In this document: piece after piece, positions 1-6,204 of the stretch
How positions within the stretch are numbered: the first letter of the stretch is position 1
Layout of the letters: each line of letters begins with the position of its first letter
Source: CAZUFB01 sp964619775
GTDB lineage: Bacteria; Actinomycetota; Coriobacteriia; Coriobacteriales; UMGS124
Reading direction: 5' to 3'
Assembly (NCBI GenBank): GCA_964619775.1
Contig: CAZUFB010000075.1
Coordinates: forward strand, 1-9,660
DNA length: 9,660 bases
Made by a program: the position numbers and the translations under genes
Notes under the pieces: model-generated
Databases searched by the model: none
The model's input: only the letters and a program-made list of their open reading frames with translations
Told to the model about the DNA's origin: nothing

Positions 1-2
1 CC

Positions 3-1391
3 TCCCGCAGTCCGGACGCGGCGGAGGAGCGGGCGGACGGCGAGCCCGCCGCAGAACGCGTTTTGCAGGATGCGGGACAGACGGCCCCTGTCCCGGCCCT
101 CCCGGTTGCAGACGACCTCGAGGAGCCCGACGGGTTTGTCGCCCCGCCCGTCCCGGCGCCGCCCCGGCAGGCTCCCGCCCCTCCTGCGGTTGACGGCGGC
201 GCCTCGGCCCCCTCGCTTCGGTCATTGGGGCGGCTGCCGCGCACCGGGGTTTCCGAGCATCCGCGGACCGCGCAGCCGCTGGCGGCTTCCGGCGGGACCG
301 CGGCCGGGCCCGCCTCGGCCTCGGCGCCTGCCCGGCCCGCGTCGGCGGCCGACGGTGAGCGGGCCGCTCCGGCGGCAGGAGCCGAGGGGGTGCCGGGCAC
401 CGGGGCGCAGGGGCCGCGCGCGGTGGGCGGCGTCGCGACCGAGCCGGTCGTGCGCCGGCCTGTGGTCTGCCTGCCCCAGCTCGAGTGCGCCGTGGCGGGG
501 GAGGACGGCCACGTCCCCACCCTGTGCTTCGCCTCGCCGCGCGGCGGGGTGGGCAAGACGGCCCTGGCGGTGCTCACCGCGCTTTCCCTGGCGCGCGAAG
601 GGCTCGCGGTCGCACTGGTCGACCTCGACTTCCAGTTCGGGACGTGCCTGGGCTACCTGGGCGCCGACGAGACGGACGGGCTCATGGACGTGGGCACCCC
701 GCCCGAGCGGGTGCGCGTCGACGCGCGCACCCTGGCGCGCTGCCGCACGACCCCCGAGCGCTGTCTGGCCGCCTACGAGTTCTGCCGTGCGCCCGAGCAG
801 GCCGAGGTGCTTTCGGGCATGGCGGGGAGGCTGCTGCGCGCCGCTCGCGCGGGCGCCGACGTGGCCGTGGTCGACCTGCCCACGGGCGTCAACGAGGTCG
901 TGGCGCAGGTGCTCGACGTGGCCGACCGGTGCCTGCTCGTCTCCGACCAGCGGGCGTTCTCGCTCGAGTCGCTCGCGTCGCTGCAGTCGCTGTGCGCGCG
1001 CATGGGGGTGGCGCGGACGAAGCTCGTGACGGTCATGAACCGCTGCGACCCGCGCCACCGCGACGAGGGCTTCCTGTCGCGCGTGCAGTTCGAGGCCCAG
1101 ACCCCGCAGATCGCGCGCGTGGTCGACGGAGGGGCGGAGGTCATGCAGATGCTCTCGATCGGCAGTGCGGGCGAGCTGCTGGCCATGCGCAACCGCTTCG
1201 CCCTGTCGACGTCCGACCTGGCCCGCACCCTGTGCGCCGACCTGGGCTGCCAGCCCGACGCGTTCGCGGCGCGCGCCCCTCAGCCGGCCCCCATGGCGGC
1301 GCCCGCGGGCGCAGGCGCGCCCGCCCGCGAGGGCGTGTTCCGCAAACACCGCAAGGAGAAGCGAGGTGAGCAGGTGCCATGTCCCTTCTAG
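3..1391 (+). CDS. tadZ: TadZ/CpaE-like ParA/MinD-family ATPase (5' partial)
   Basis: This frame is open from the first in-frame codon at nt 3, so the true start probably lies before the window; a TTG at 63 is possible but has no convincing ribosome site. About the first 150 codons are low-complexity Pro/Ala linker. A P-loop ATPase domain follows: deviant Walker A PRGGVGKT at 537-560, Walker A' LVDLDFQFG around 618-644 with its Asp-x-Asp, and a Walker B-like VAVVDLP around 861-881. The usual signature lysine of the ParA/MinD deviant Walker A (KGGVGKT) is arginine here, while the catalytic P-loop lysine (codon 555) is kept. The tail has a second Pro/Ala-rich stretch and a basic end. TadZ/CpaE proteins place Tad pilus machines in the cell, often through an N-terminal receiver-like domain; that part would be upstream. 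The last 13 nt overlap tadA, which fits this assignment. Family is confident, exact role inferred. Confidence 0.85.
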   Translation, partial: SRSPDAAEERADGEPAAERVLQDAGQTAPVPALPVADDLEEPDGFVAPPVPAPPRQAPAPPAVDGGASAPSLRSLGRLPRTGVSEHPRTAQPLAASGGTAAGPASASAPARPASAADGERAAPAAGAEGVPGTGAQGPRAVGGVATEPVVRRPVVCLPQLECAVAGEDGHVPTLCFASPRGGVGKTALAVLTALSLAREGLAVALVDLDFQFGTCLGYLGADETDGLMDVGTPPERVRVDARTLARCRTTPERCLAAYEFCRAPEQAEVLSGMAGRLLRAARAGADVAVVDLPTGVNEVVAQVLDVADRCLLVSDQRAFSLESLASLQSLCARMGVARTKLVTVMNRCDPRHRDEGFLSRVQFEAQTPQIARVVDGGAEVMQMLSIGSAGELLAMRNRFALSTSDLARTLCADLGCQPDAFAARAPQPAPMAAPAGAGAPAREGVFRKHRKEKRGEQVPCPF

Positions 1392-2707
1392 AACGCGTCC
1401 TCGAAAACGTCGGGACCGACACGGCGTTTTCCCAGCGCTGGTCGCGCCTGCGGTCAAACCTGCAGCATGCGCTCGTCGAGCGCCTGGGGTATCGTGAAAT
1501 TGCCCGCATCGCCGACGGCGGCGACGCCCAACGCGCCCGCACCGAGCTTGCGGTCGCCTTGGCCGCCGTCATGAACGAGGGCGGCTACGAGTCGCTCGGC
1601 GACGCGGAGCGGCGCCGCCTGGTTTCCGAGGTCGTCGATGACGTCGTGGGGCTAGGCCCGCTCGAGGCGTTCATGGCCGACGACGCGGTGACCGAGGTCA
1701 TGGTCAACGGCGCGGGCTTCCTCTACTACGAGCGGGGCGGAAAGCTCTATCCGGCCGAACGTGTGTTTGAGAGCGACGAGCAGATCAGGACGGCCATCGA
1801 CCGCATCATCGCGCCGCTCGGGCGGCGCATCGACGAGCAGAGCCCCATCGTCAACGCGCGCCTCAAGAACGGCTACCGCGTCAACGCGGTGATCCCGCCC
1901 GTCGCCATCGACGGCCCGCTCGTCACGATCCGCAAGTTCTCGAGCCGCGTCGTGTCGCTCGACGAGATGGTGCACCTGGGCTCGCTGCCATCTTGGTACG
2001 CGTGGCTTCTGAGCCTGGGGGTGCGCTCGCGCGAGGACATGGCGGTGGCGGGAGGCACCGGGTCGGGGAAGACGACCCTGCTCAACGCCCTGTCGCGTGA
2101 GATCGACCCGTCCGAGCGCATTGTGACCATCGAGGACTCGGCCGAGCTCAAGTTCGCACCCGGGGCCCATGTCGTGCGCCTCGAGGCGCGCGACGCCTCC
2201 ATCGAGGGGACCGGCGCGGTCACGATACGGGATCTCGTCATCAACGCGCTGCGCATGCGCCCCGACCGCATCGTCGTGGGGGAGGTGCGTGGAGGCGAGG
2301 CCGTCGACATGCTGCAGGCCATGAACACCGGGCACGACGGCTCGCTCACCACGCTGCATGCGGGCAGTCCCGAGGAGGCGGTGCTGCGCCTGGTGCTCAT
2401 GGCGCGTTTCGGCATCGACCTGCCGGCGCAGATCATCGAGGGCCAGATCGCCACGGCGCTCGACCTCATCGTGATGACGCTGCGCCTGCCGGGCGGAGGG
2501 CGGCGCGTCGGCGGCCTCACCGTCTGCGCGCGCGGCCCCGACGGGGAGGTCGTGCTTGAGGAGTGCGTCCGCTATGACGACCGGGCCGACTGCTGGGATC
2601 TGCTGCGCGAGCCGGACTATGTCGCCGACGCGCTGCGCGCGGGAACCGTCTCGACCGAGGAGGTGCAGACATGGAGGTCTTCATTGCCCTTCCGGGCTGC
2701 GTGCTGA
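1379..2707 (+). CDS. tadA: TadA/CpaF-type secretion motor ATPase
   Basis: 442 aa, the usual size for CpaF/TadA ATPases (VirB11/GspE superfamily), which hydrolyse ATP on the cytoplasmic face of the membrane to drive Flp pilus assembly. Visible marks: the N-terminal domain signature GLGPLEAFM...VTEVMVNG (residues 91-111), an arginine-rich segment GYRVNAVIPP (165-174), Walker A GGTGSGKT (225-232, Lys231), Asp-box TIEDSAEL (250-257), Walker B RIVVGEVRGGE (297-307) and His-box HDGSLTTLH (319-327). All key residues are present, so it should be active. Start choice: ATG 1379 follows AGGTGAG (1364-1370) by 8 nt. It overlaps the end of tadZ by 13 nt and the start of tadB by 37 nt, which implies coupled translation. 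The symbol tadA here is the pilus ATPase, not the tRNA adenosine deaminase of the same name. Confidence 0.96.
   Translation: MSLLERVLENVGTDTAFSQRWSRLRSNLQHALVERLGYREIARIADGGDAQRARTELAVALAAVMNEGGYESLGDAERRRLVSEVVDDVVGLGPLEAFMADDAVTEVMVNGAGFLYYERGGKLYPAERVFESDEQIRTAIDRIIAPLGRRIDEQSPIVNARLKNGYRVNAVIPPVAIDGPLVTIRKFSSRVVSLDEMVHLGSLPSWYAWLLSLGVRSREDMAVAGGTGSGKTTLLNALSREIDPSERIVTIEDSAELKFAPGAHVVRLEARDASIEGTGAVTIRDLVINALRMRPDRIVVGEVRGGEAVDMLQAMNTGHDGSLTTLHAGSPEEAVLRLVLMARFGIDLPAQIIEGQIATALDLIVMTLRLPGGGRRVGGLTVCARGPDGEVVLEECVRYDDRADCWDLLREPDYVADALRAGTVSTEEVQTWRSSLPFRAAC
2657..2664 (+). promoter_or_regulatory. Ribosome binding site for tadB inside tadA
   Basis: GAGGAGGT ends 6 nt before ATG 2671. This strong Shine-Dalgarno match, buried in the tadA coding sequence, fixes the tadB start despite the 37-nt overlap between the genes. 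Confidence 0.75.
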
Positions 2708-3624
2708 CGGCGGTGGCGGCCTACCTGGCCGTCGACGCCGTCCTCGCCGCGCCTCGCGGAGGCGGACGGCGCACCCGGGGTCGGGCCCCGCTTGCCAAGG
2801 AGGCGTTCGTCTCGTGGATGGAGCTGGTAGGCCACTGGGTGCCGGTCGTGCGCCTGAGCAACCTTCCACCCGTCGCGGCGTTTTCCGGCCGTCTGCGCGA
2901 CGCCCTGGCGGCGCTCGGCCTCGAACTGACCCGGCGTGCGTGCGTGGCGCTGCTCGTCGCGGCGCTCACGCTGTCGATGCTGCTCTGCATGCTGCTGAGC
3001 TGGTCGCCGCTCGGGTTGCCGGTGGGGGCCGCCGCGGTTGCCGCGGCGGCGTTCATGCTGGTGGGCCGCCGCGAACGTGCGGTGCGCGGCGACGCCGCCG
3101 AGCAGATGCCCGAGGTGCTGCGATCGCTGTCGGCGGCGCTCGGTGCGGGGAAGTCGCTGCCCCAGGCTATCGAGCACGTCGGTGTCAACCTGGGCGAGCC
3201 GATGGGGTCCGAGTTTCTCAGGGCCTCCTTCGAAATCAAGGCGGGCCGCACCGTCGAGGAGGCGGTGGGCGACCTGTGCTTGCGCGTCGAGGCGCCCGGC
3301 ATAGCCCTGATCGGGACGGCGCTCCAGATATCCCAGCGCACCGGCTCGTCGCTCAACGACCTGTTTGCGCGCGCCTCGCGCATGGTGTCCGATACCGTGG
3401 GGCTGCGCCGCGAGCTGATGGTCAAGACCTCGCAGGTGCGCCTCTCGTCCAAAATCGTCTCCGCCATGCCGGTGGTGCTCGTGGGAGTGCTCGTGCTGCT
3501 TTCCGCCGACTACCGGGCCGGTCTCGCCCTGCCGGCCGGACGGCTGTGCCTGTGCGTTGCGGCGCTGCTCGACGTTACGGCCCTGGGGCTCGTCCAGCGG
3601 CTCATGCGCCGGAGCCTCGTATGA
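2671..3624 (+). CDS. tadB: TadB-like inner-membrane platform protein (T2SSF/GspF domain)
   Basis: 317 aa integral membrane protein. A GspF-type (T2SSF) domain starts near residue 144 with AEQMPEVLRSLSAALGAGKS and runs to about 275, including the typical LRASFEIKAGRT and ALQISQRTGSSL segments. Likely membrane helices lie at about 3-26, 92-111, 114-132, 264-279 and 285-307. In Tad systems TadB and TadC form the inner-membrane platform that couples the TadA motor to pilin polymerisation. Start ATG 2671 has the strong site GAGGAGGT 6 nt upstream. The stop TGA overlaps the tadC ATG as ATGA (3621-3624), a classic translational-coupling junction. Assignment as TadB rather than TadC rests on gene order and on its longer N-terminal part. 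Confidence 0.92.
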   Translation: MEVFIALPGCVLTAVAAYLAVDAVLAAPRGGGRRTRGRAPLAKEAFVSWMELVGHWVPVVRLSNLPPVAAFSGRLRDALAALGLELTRRACVALLVAALTLSMLLCMLLSWSPLGLPVGAAAVAAAAFMLVGRRERAVRGDAAEQMPEVLRSLSAALGAGKSLPQAIEHVGVNLGEPMGSEFLRASFEIKAGRTVEEAVGDLCLRVEAPGIALIGTALQISQRTGSSLNDLFARASRMVSDTVGLRRELMVKTSQVRLSSKIVSAMPVVLVGVLVLLSADYRAGLALPAGRLCLCVAALLDVTALGLVQRLMRRSLV

Positions 3625-4343
3625 GTGCGCTGGCGGTCGCCGCCTGCATGCTGGCGGCCGCGGCGTCCGGGGGAGCGGCCTGGATGCTAGGCGACGCCCC
3701 GTTCAGGTCGTGGCTCGCCGTGTGTCTGAGCCGCGCCCGCGCCCGCAGGAAGGCGCGCGGCAGGGGGCTTGCAGGCGGCGGGGAGGGAATCGCCGCCGCG
3801 GTGCGGGACCTGGTACGGAGGAACCTGGTGCAGGGGTTCGGCAGAAAGGTAGGCGCGGCGCGCGATGCCCGTGCCCGGTCTGACGAGCGGGCCCGCTGCC
3901 TCGACGAGCTTCCCGAGCTGGTCGACGTGGTGGCGCTCGGCCTTTCGGCGGGCATCTCGTTCGATGCGGCGCTCGAGATCTACTGCGCGCGCTACCAGAC
4001 GATGCTCGCCGGGCTGCTGGGCGACGCGATGCGCTCGTGGCGGCTGGGCATCGCGTCGCGCAAGGAGGCGCTGCGCCTGCTTGCGGGTCGGCTCGGCGTA
4101 CCGGCGTTTGCGACGTTCGTCGAGACCGTCACCGAGTCGCTCGAGTTCGGGGCGCCGCTTGCCAAGACCCTGACCGCCCAGGCGGACGCGGTGCGCCAGG
4201 CGCGCCGCGCCGCGGTGGCCGAACAGATCGAGAAGGCGCCGGTGAAGATGCTCGTCCCAACGGGAACGCTCGTGCTTCCGGCGATGCTCCTGGCGATCCT
4301 GGGGCCGATCTTGGCCTCGCTGACGACGGCCGTCTCGGGTTAA
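3621..4343 (+). CDS. tadC: TadC-like inner-membrane platform protein (T2SSF/GspF domain)
   Basis: 240 aa. An N-terminal hydrophobic segment (about 3-23) is followed by a very basic linker (38-95). A T2SSF domain then begins with ELPELVDVVALGLSAGISFD (96-115) and ends in the typical KMLVPTGTLVLPAMLLAILGP helix (209-229). It is the partner of TadB in the membrane platform. The same frame is open far upstream (from 2556), but that part lies opposite tadB in a different reading frame; the real start is ATG 3621, with GGAG at 3611-3614 six nt before it and a 4-nt ATGA overlap with tadB. At 240 residues it is short for TadC, with apparently only two clear membrane helices instead of a larger set. 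TAA stop at 4341-4343 precedes the only sizeable gap in the cluster. Confidence 0.92.
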   Translation: MSALAVAACMLAAAASGGAAWMLGDAPFRSWLAVCLSRARARRKARGRGLAGGGEGIAAAVRDLVRRNLVQGFGRKVGAARDARARSDERARCLDELPELVDVVALGLSAGISFDAALEIYCARYQTMLAGLLGDAMRSWRLGIASRKEALRLLAGRLGVPAFATFVETVTESLEFGAPLAKTLTAQADAVRQARRAAVAEQIEKAPVKMLVPTGTLVLPAMLLAILGPILASLTTAVSG

Positions 4344-4346
4344 GGG

Positions 4347-4370
4347 CTTGCCTCATGCCTTGCCCGATGC
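4347..4370 (+). repeat. Imperfect tandem 12-bp direct repeat upstream of flp pilin gene
   Basis: CTTGCCTCATGC (4347-4358) is followed directly by CTTGCCCGATGC (4359-4370), matching at 10 of 12 positions. It begins 3 nt after the tadC stop codon. The 81-nt gap (4344-4424) also holds a 5-bp GC hairpin, CGGCC-TGCG-GGCCG at 4396-4409. No clear promoter hexamers were seen. A regulatory role is inference from position only. Confidence 0.5.
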
Positions 4371-4413
4371 GCGACGAGAGGGACGACGTTTCGTGCGGCC
4401 TGCGGGCCGAGAG

Positions 4414-4418
4414 AGGAG
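4414..4418 (+). promoter_or_regulatory. Ribosome binding site of the Flp pilin gene
   Basis: AGGAG ends 6 nt before ATG 4425. It supports the long-leader start over a GTG at 4695, which has no comparable site. A short GC hairpin ends 4 nt upstream of it (4396-4409). Confidence 0.65.
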
Positions 4419-4424
4419 ACGGTT

Positions 4425-4844
4425 ATGGGCAGGACGGTCGAGAGCGGACGATACGGCGTGCGCAGGGTGGTGCGGGCGCTGCCTCGTGCGGTCCCGGGCC
4501 CGGCCCGGTACGTGCCGGAGAAGGCAGGCTGGCTGCGCGTGCTGCGCATGCTGCACGTGCGCGCAGGGTGCCTGCGGCTCTTCGGGGCCGGGCGCCTGGC
4601 TGGGACGTGGTCGTGTCTGAGATCCCTGTTGCGAGCCTACGAACCCGGCGGCGCGCCGAGGCTACCCGCGCGGGCGGGTGCCAGGCCAAGCGTCGTGCTG
4701 CGCGAGGAGGAGGGCCAGGGGACGACCGAGTATGCGATTTTGGTCGGCATCCTTGTCGTGATCGCCATAGCGGCCATCGCGCTGTTCCGGGGGCGCATCC
4801 AGGAGCTGTGGAACAGCATCGCCGGTGCCATCAACGGGCTGTGA
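4425..4844 (+). CDS. flp: Flp-family class III pilin with unusually long leader
   Basis: 139 aa. The C-terminal third is a Flp pilin: cleavage motif EEEG|QGTTEY with predicted cut after Gly97, Glu102 at +5 and Tyr103 at +6, then one hydrophobic helix (about 104-121) and a short tail ending NSIAGAINGL. The mature pilin would be 42 residues, about the size of Flp1 from other Tad systems, and is the likely main pilus subunit. What is odd is the 97-residue leader, rich in Arg and Leu with Cys49 and Cys64 and an amphipathic-looking stretch (35-55); Flp leaders are usually 10-30 residues. The long form is supported by the Shine-Dalgarno AGGAG and by G/C-rich third positions throughout the leader. 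A GTG at 4695 would give a normal seven-residue leader but lacks a good ribosome site. Stop TGA overlaps the next GTG by 4 nt. Confidence 0.88.
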   Translation: MGRTVESGRYGVRRVVRALPRAVPGPARYVPEKAGWLRVLRMLHVRAGCLRLFGAGRLAGTWSCLRSLLRAYEPGGAPRLPARAGARPSVVLREEEGQGTTEYAILVGILVVIAIAAIALFRGRIQELWNSIAGAINGL

Positions 4845-5446
4845 ACCCCGTGCGTGCCAAGCGCGCGCCGGCGGTCGCCCTCGTGTGCGCGGCCGTGCTG
4901 GCGGTCGTCGCCCTCTGCCTCGCCGTGCGTTCGTGCGGCGGGGAGGGGGCGGTTTCGGCCGACGGCACCGGTTCCGCGGCGGCTCCCGAGGACGTGAGCG
5001 TCGAGGAGGTTCTGGAGGCTGTCGTCCCGCCTGCCGACGAGTCCGACGCCGTGCGCGACGGCAGCGCGGTGGGCCGCGACGTGACCGACTTGGACGTCTG
5101 TGCGCGCCTCGGAGAGCTTGTCGAGACCGCGTCGGGCGGGCTGGGTGTTCGGGCGACATGGGAGGTCGCGGCCGGGCTTGAGGAGTGCGCGGCGGATATT
5201 CTCGGGCAGTACGAGGCCCAGGGCGACGTCTCGCTTGCCTATGACGGGGCCGTGGACCTGCTCGGGCAGGTATGGGGGTGCGTAGTCGCCGCGGACGAGG
5301 GCTGGGCCGAGCTCGTCCTCGTCGATGCGCGCGGCGCGTCGGAGGAGGGGCGGGAAGATGGGAACGGAGGGACGTCGTGTTCGGTCACGCTGGTCAGGTT
5401 CGGCCAGGAGGCGGTGGCGCAGGCCGCGGCGGGAGGAGGGGCCTGA
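4841..5446 (+). CDS. Membrane-anchored acidic protein of unknown function between the pilins
   Basis: 201 aa, family not recognised. The N-terminus is basic (MNPVRAKRAP) and followed by a hydrophobic helix (about 10-29), so it is probably a signal anchor or uncleaved signal with the rest outside the cell. Cys32 sits after the helix in AVRSCGG, which is a poor lipobox, so lipoprotein status is doubtful. The outer part is strongly acidic, with an Ala/Asp/Glu-rich linker (36-85) and a small domain (86-190) holding four cysteines (87, 116, 147, 180) that could pair as disulfides. Start GTG 4841 overlaps the pilin stop as GTGA, the usual coupled arrangement; GTG 4850 is an alternative. Codon use matches its neighbours. 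The frame is also open upstream from 4037, but that part is a shadow of tadC and flp. From its location it may be an accessory or chaperone of pilus assembly; this is inference. Confidence 0.75.
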   Translation: MNPVRAKRAPAVALVCAAVLAVVALCLAVRSCGGEGAVSADGTGSAAAPEDVSVEEVLEAVVPPADESDAVRDGSAVGRDVTDLDVCARLGELVETASGGLGVRATWEVAAGLEECAADILGQYEAQGDVSLAYDGAVDLLGQVWGCVVAADEGWAELVLVDARGASEEGREDGNGGTSCSVTLVRFGQEAVAQAAAGGGA

Positions 5447-5453
5447 TCGCGGG

Positions 5454-5687
5454 TTGCGGTTCGGGCGCGTCCGCCCTGACGGTACGCCCCGGTGCGGCGA
5501 CGAGGGCCAGACGACCCTCGAGTACCTGCTCGTCTTTCTGGGTGTCGTGGCGGTGGTCGCCGCCCTTTACGCCCTTGTGCGCGCAGGTGAGCACGGCGTC
5601 CTCGCGCGCCTGGCGAGTGCCGCGGCCTCGCACGGCGTGGGCGGCACGGACCCCGCCGGCGCGTTGCTCGACGTCTTCATGTACTGA
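5454..5687 (+). CDS. Second Flp-like pilin
   Basis: 77 aa from TTG 5454. The core is GDEG|QTTLEY with the expected Glu at +5 and Tyr at +6, then a hydrophobic helix LLVFLGVVAVVAALYALV and a tail ending in LLDVFMY. The mature form would be 59 residues, longer than the first pilin, with a Gly/Ala/His-rich C-terminus. The start is uncertain. ATG 5358 has an excellent site (GGAGGAGGGG, 5341-5350) and would give 109 aa, but it overlaps the previous gene by 89 nt, and codons over the overlap have poor third-position bias and give an Arg-run leader that looks like a shadow of the upstream frame. TTG 5454 gives a normal 18-residue basic leader, with a G-rich site GGGAGGAGGGG (5431-5441) about 12 nt away. 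It is probably a minor or alternative pilin, co-translated with its neighbours. Confidence 0.75.
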   Translation: MRFGRVRPDGTPRCGDEGQTTLEYLLVFLGVVAVVAALYALVRAGEHGVLARLASAAASHGVGGTDPAGALLDVFMY

Positions 5688-5721
5688 CCGTGCCGGCGCC
5701 GGGATCGCCTGTGGGCGGACG

Positions 5722-6204
5722 GTGTGCGGCTGCGAGGAGGGCCAGGCGACGGTCGAGGCGGCCCTGCTGCTCCCGGCTCTTATGGTGTGCCTTGCGCTGC
5801 TCGTGCAGCCGGCCTGCATCCTCTACACGCGCGCGGCGATGCAGTCCGCGGCGGCGGAGGCGTGCCGCCTGCTGGCCACGCCTCCGTCGTCGTCGGGCGT
5901 CTCCGAGCAGTCGTACCGCGCCTATGTCCTGCGCCGCCTCTCCGCCGTGCCCGACGTGGACATCTTTCACGTCGGGGGCGACGCGGGGTGGGACGTGTCC
6001 TTCGAGAGGTTGGGCGAGGGGCGCACGGTGCGCGTCTCCATAGGCACCTCGGTGCGGCCCCTGCCCCTGCTCGGCGTTCTTGCCTCCCTGCTCGGCGAGG
6101 GCGACGGGTCGGGCGGAGTCCGCATCGAGGTGGCCGTGCAGGCTACGGTGCGCCCGTCATGGCTGGAAGGGGGTTACGGTGACTGGTCGTCGATATGGGA
6201 CTGA
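5722..6204 (+). CDS. tadE: TadE-like pseudopilin
   Basis: 160 aa from GTG 5722. The protein opens with MCGCEEG|QATVEAALLLPALMV, a TadE-type prepilin motif with Glu at +5, then a helix to about residue 36 and a globular part (45-160) with alternating beta-like segments ending in Trp-rich GDWSSIWD. TadE-like proteins are processed by the Tad prepilin peptidase and act as minor pilins needed for Flp pilus formation. The start is weakly supported: no good Shine-Dalgarno is visible, but no other in-frame start lies between the previous stop (5687) and the motif. The seven-residue leader is very short and holds two cysteines. The gene starts 34 nt after the second pilin and overlaps the next gene by 26 nt. 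Confidence 0.85.
   Translation: MCGCEEGQATVEAALLLPALMVCLALLVQPACILYTRAAMQSAAAEACRLLATPPSSSGVSEQSYRAYVLRRLSAVPDVDIFHVGGDAGWDVSFERLGEGRTVRVSIGTSVRPLPLLGVLASLLGEGDGSGGVRIEVAVQATVRPSWLEGGYGDWSSIWD
6165..6173 (+). promoter_or_regulatory. Ribosome binding site of the TadG-like gene
   Basis: GGAAGGGGG ends 5 nt before GTG 6179 and lies inside the end of tadE. It favours GTG 6179 over the in-frame GTG 6215, which has no such site. Confidence 0.5.

Noticed and set aside
222..1457. Long - strand open frame opposite tadZ
   Set aside because: It is a shadow with His/Arg/Gly-rich composition, no domain or ribosome site, opposite a clear ATPase domain.
2556..3620. Upstream extension of the tadC frame
   Set aside because: It lies over tadB in another frame and has shadow-like Arg/Gly composition; the ATGA junction at 3621 marks the true tadC start.
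4037..4840. Upstream extension of the 201-aa protein frame
   Set aside because: It is a shadow of tadC and the Flp pilin gene; GTG 4841 fits coupled translation and a proper signal anchor.
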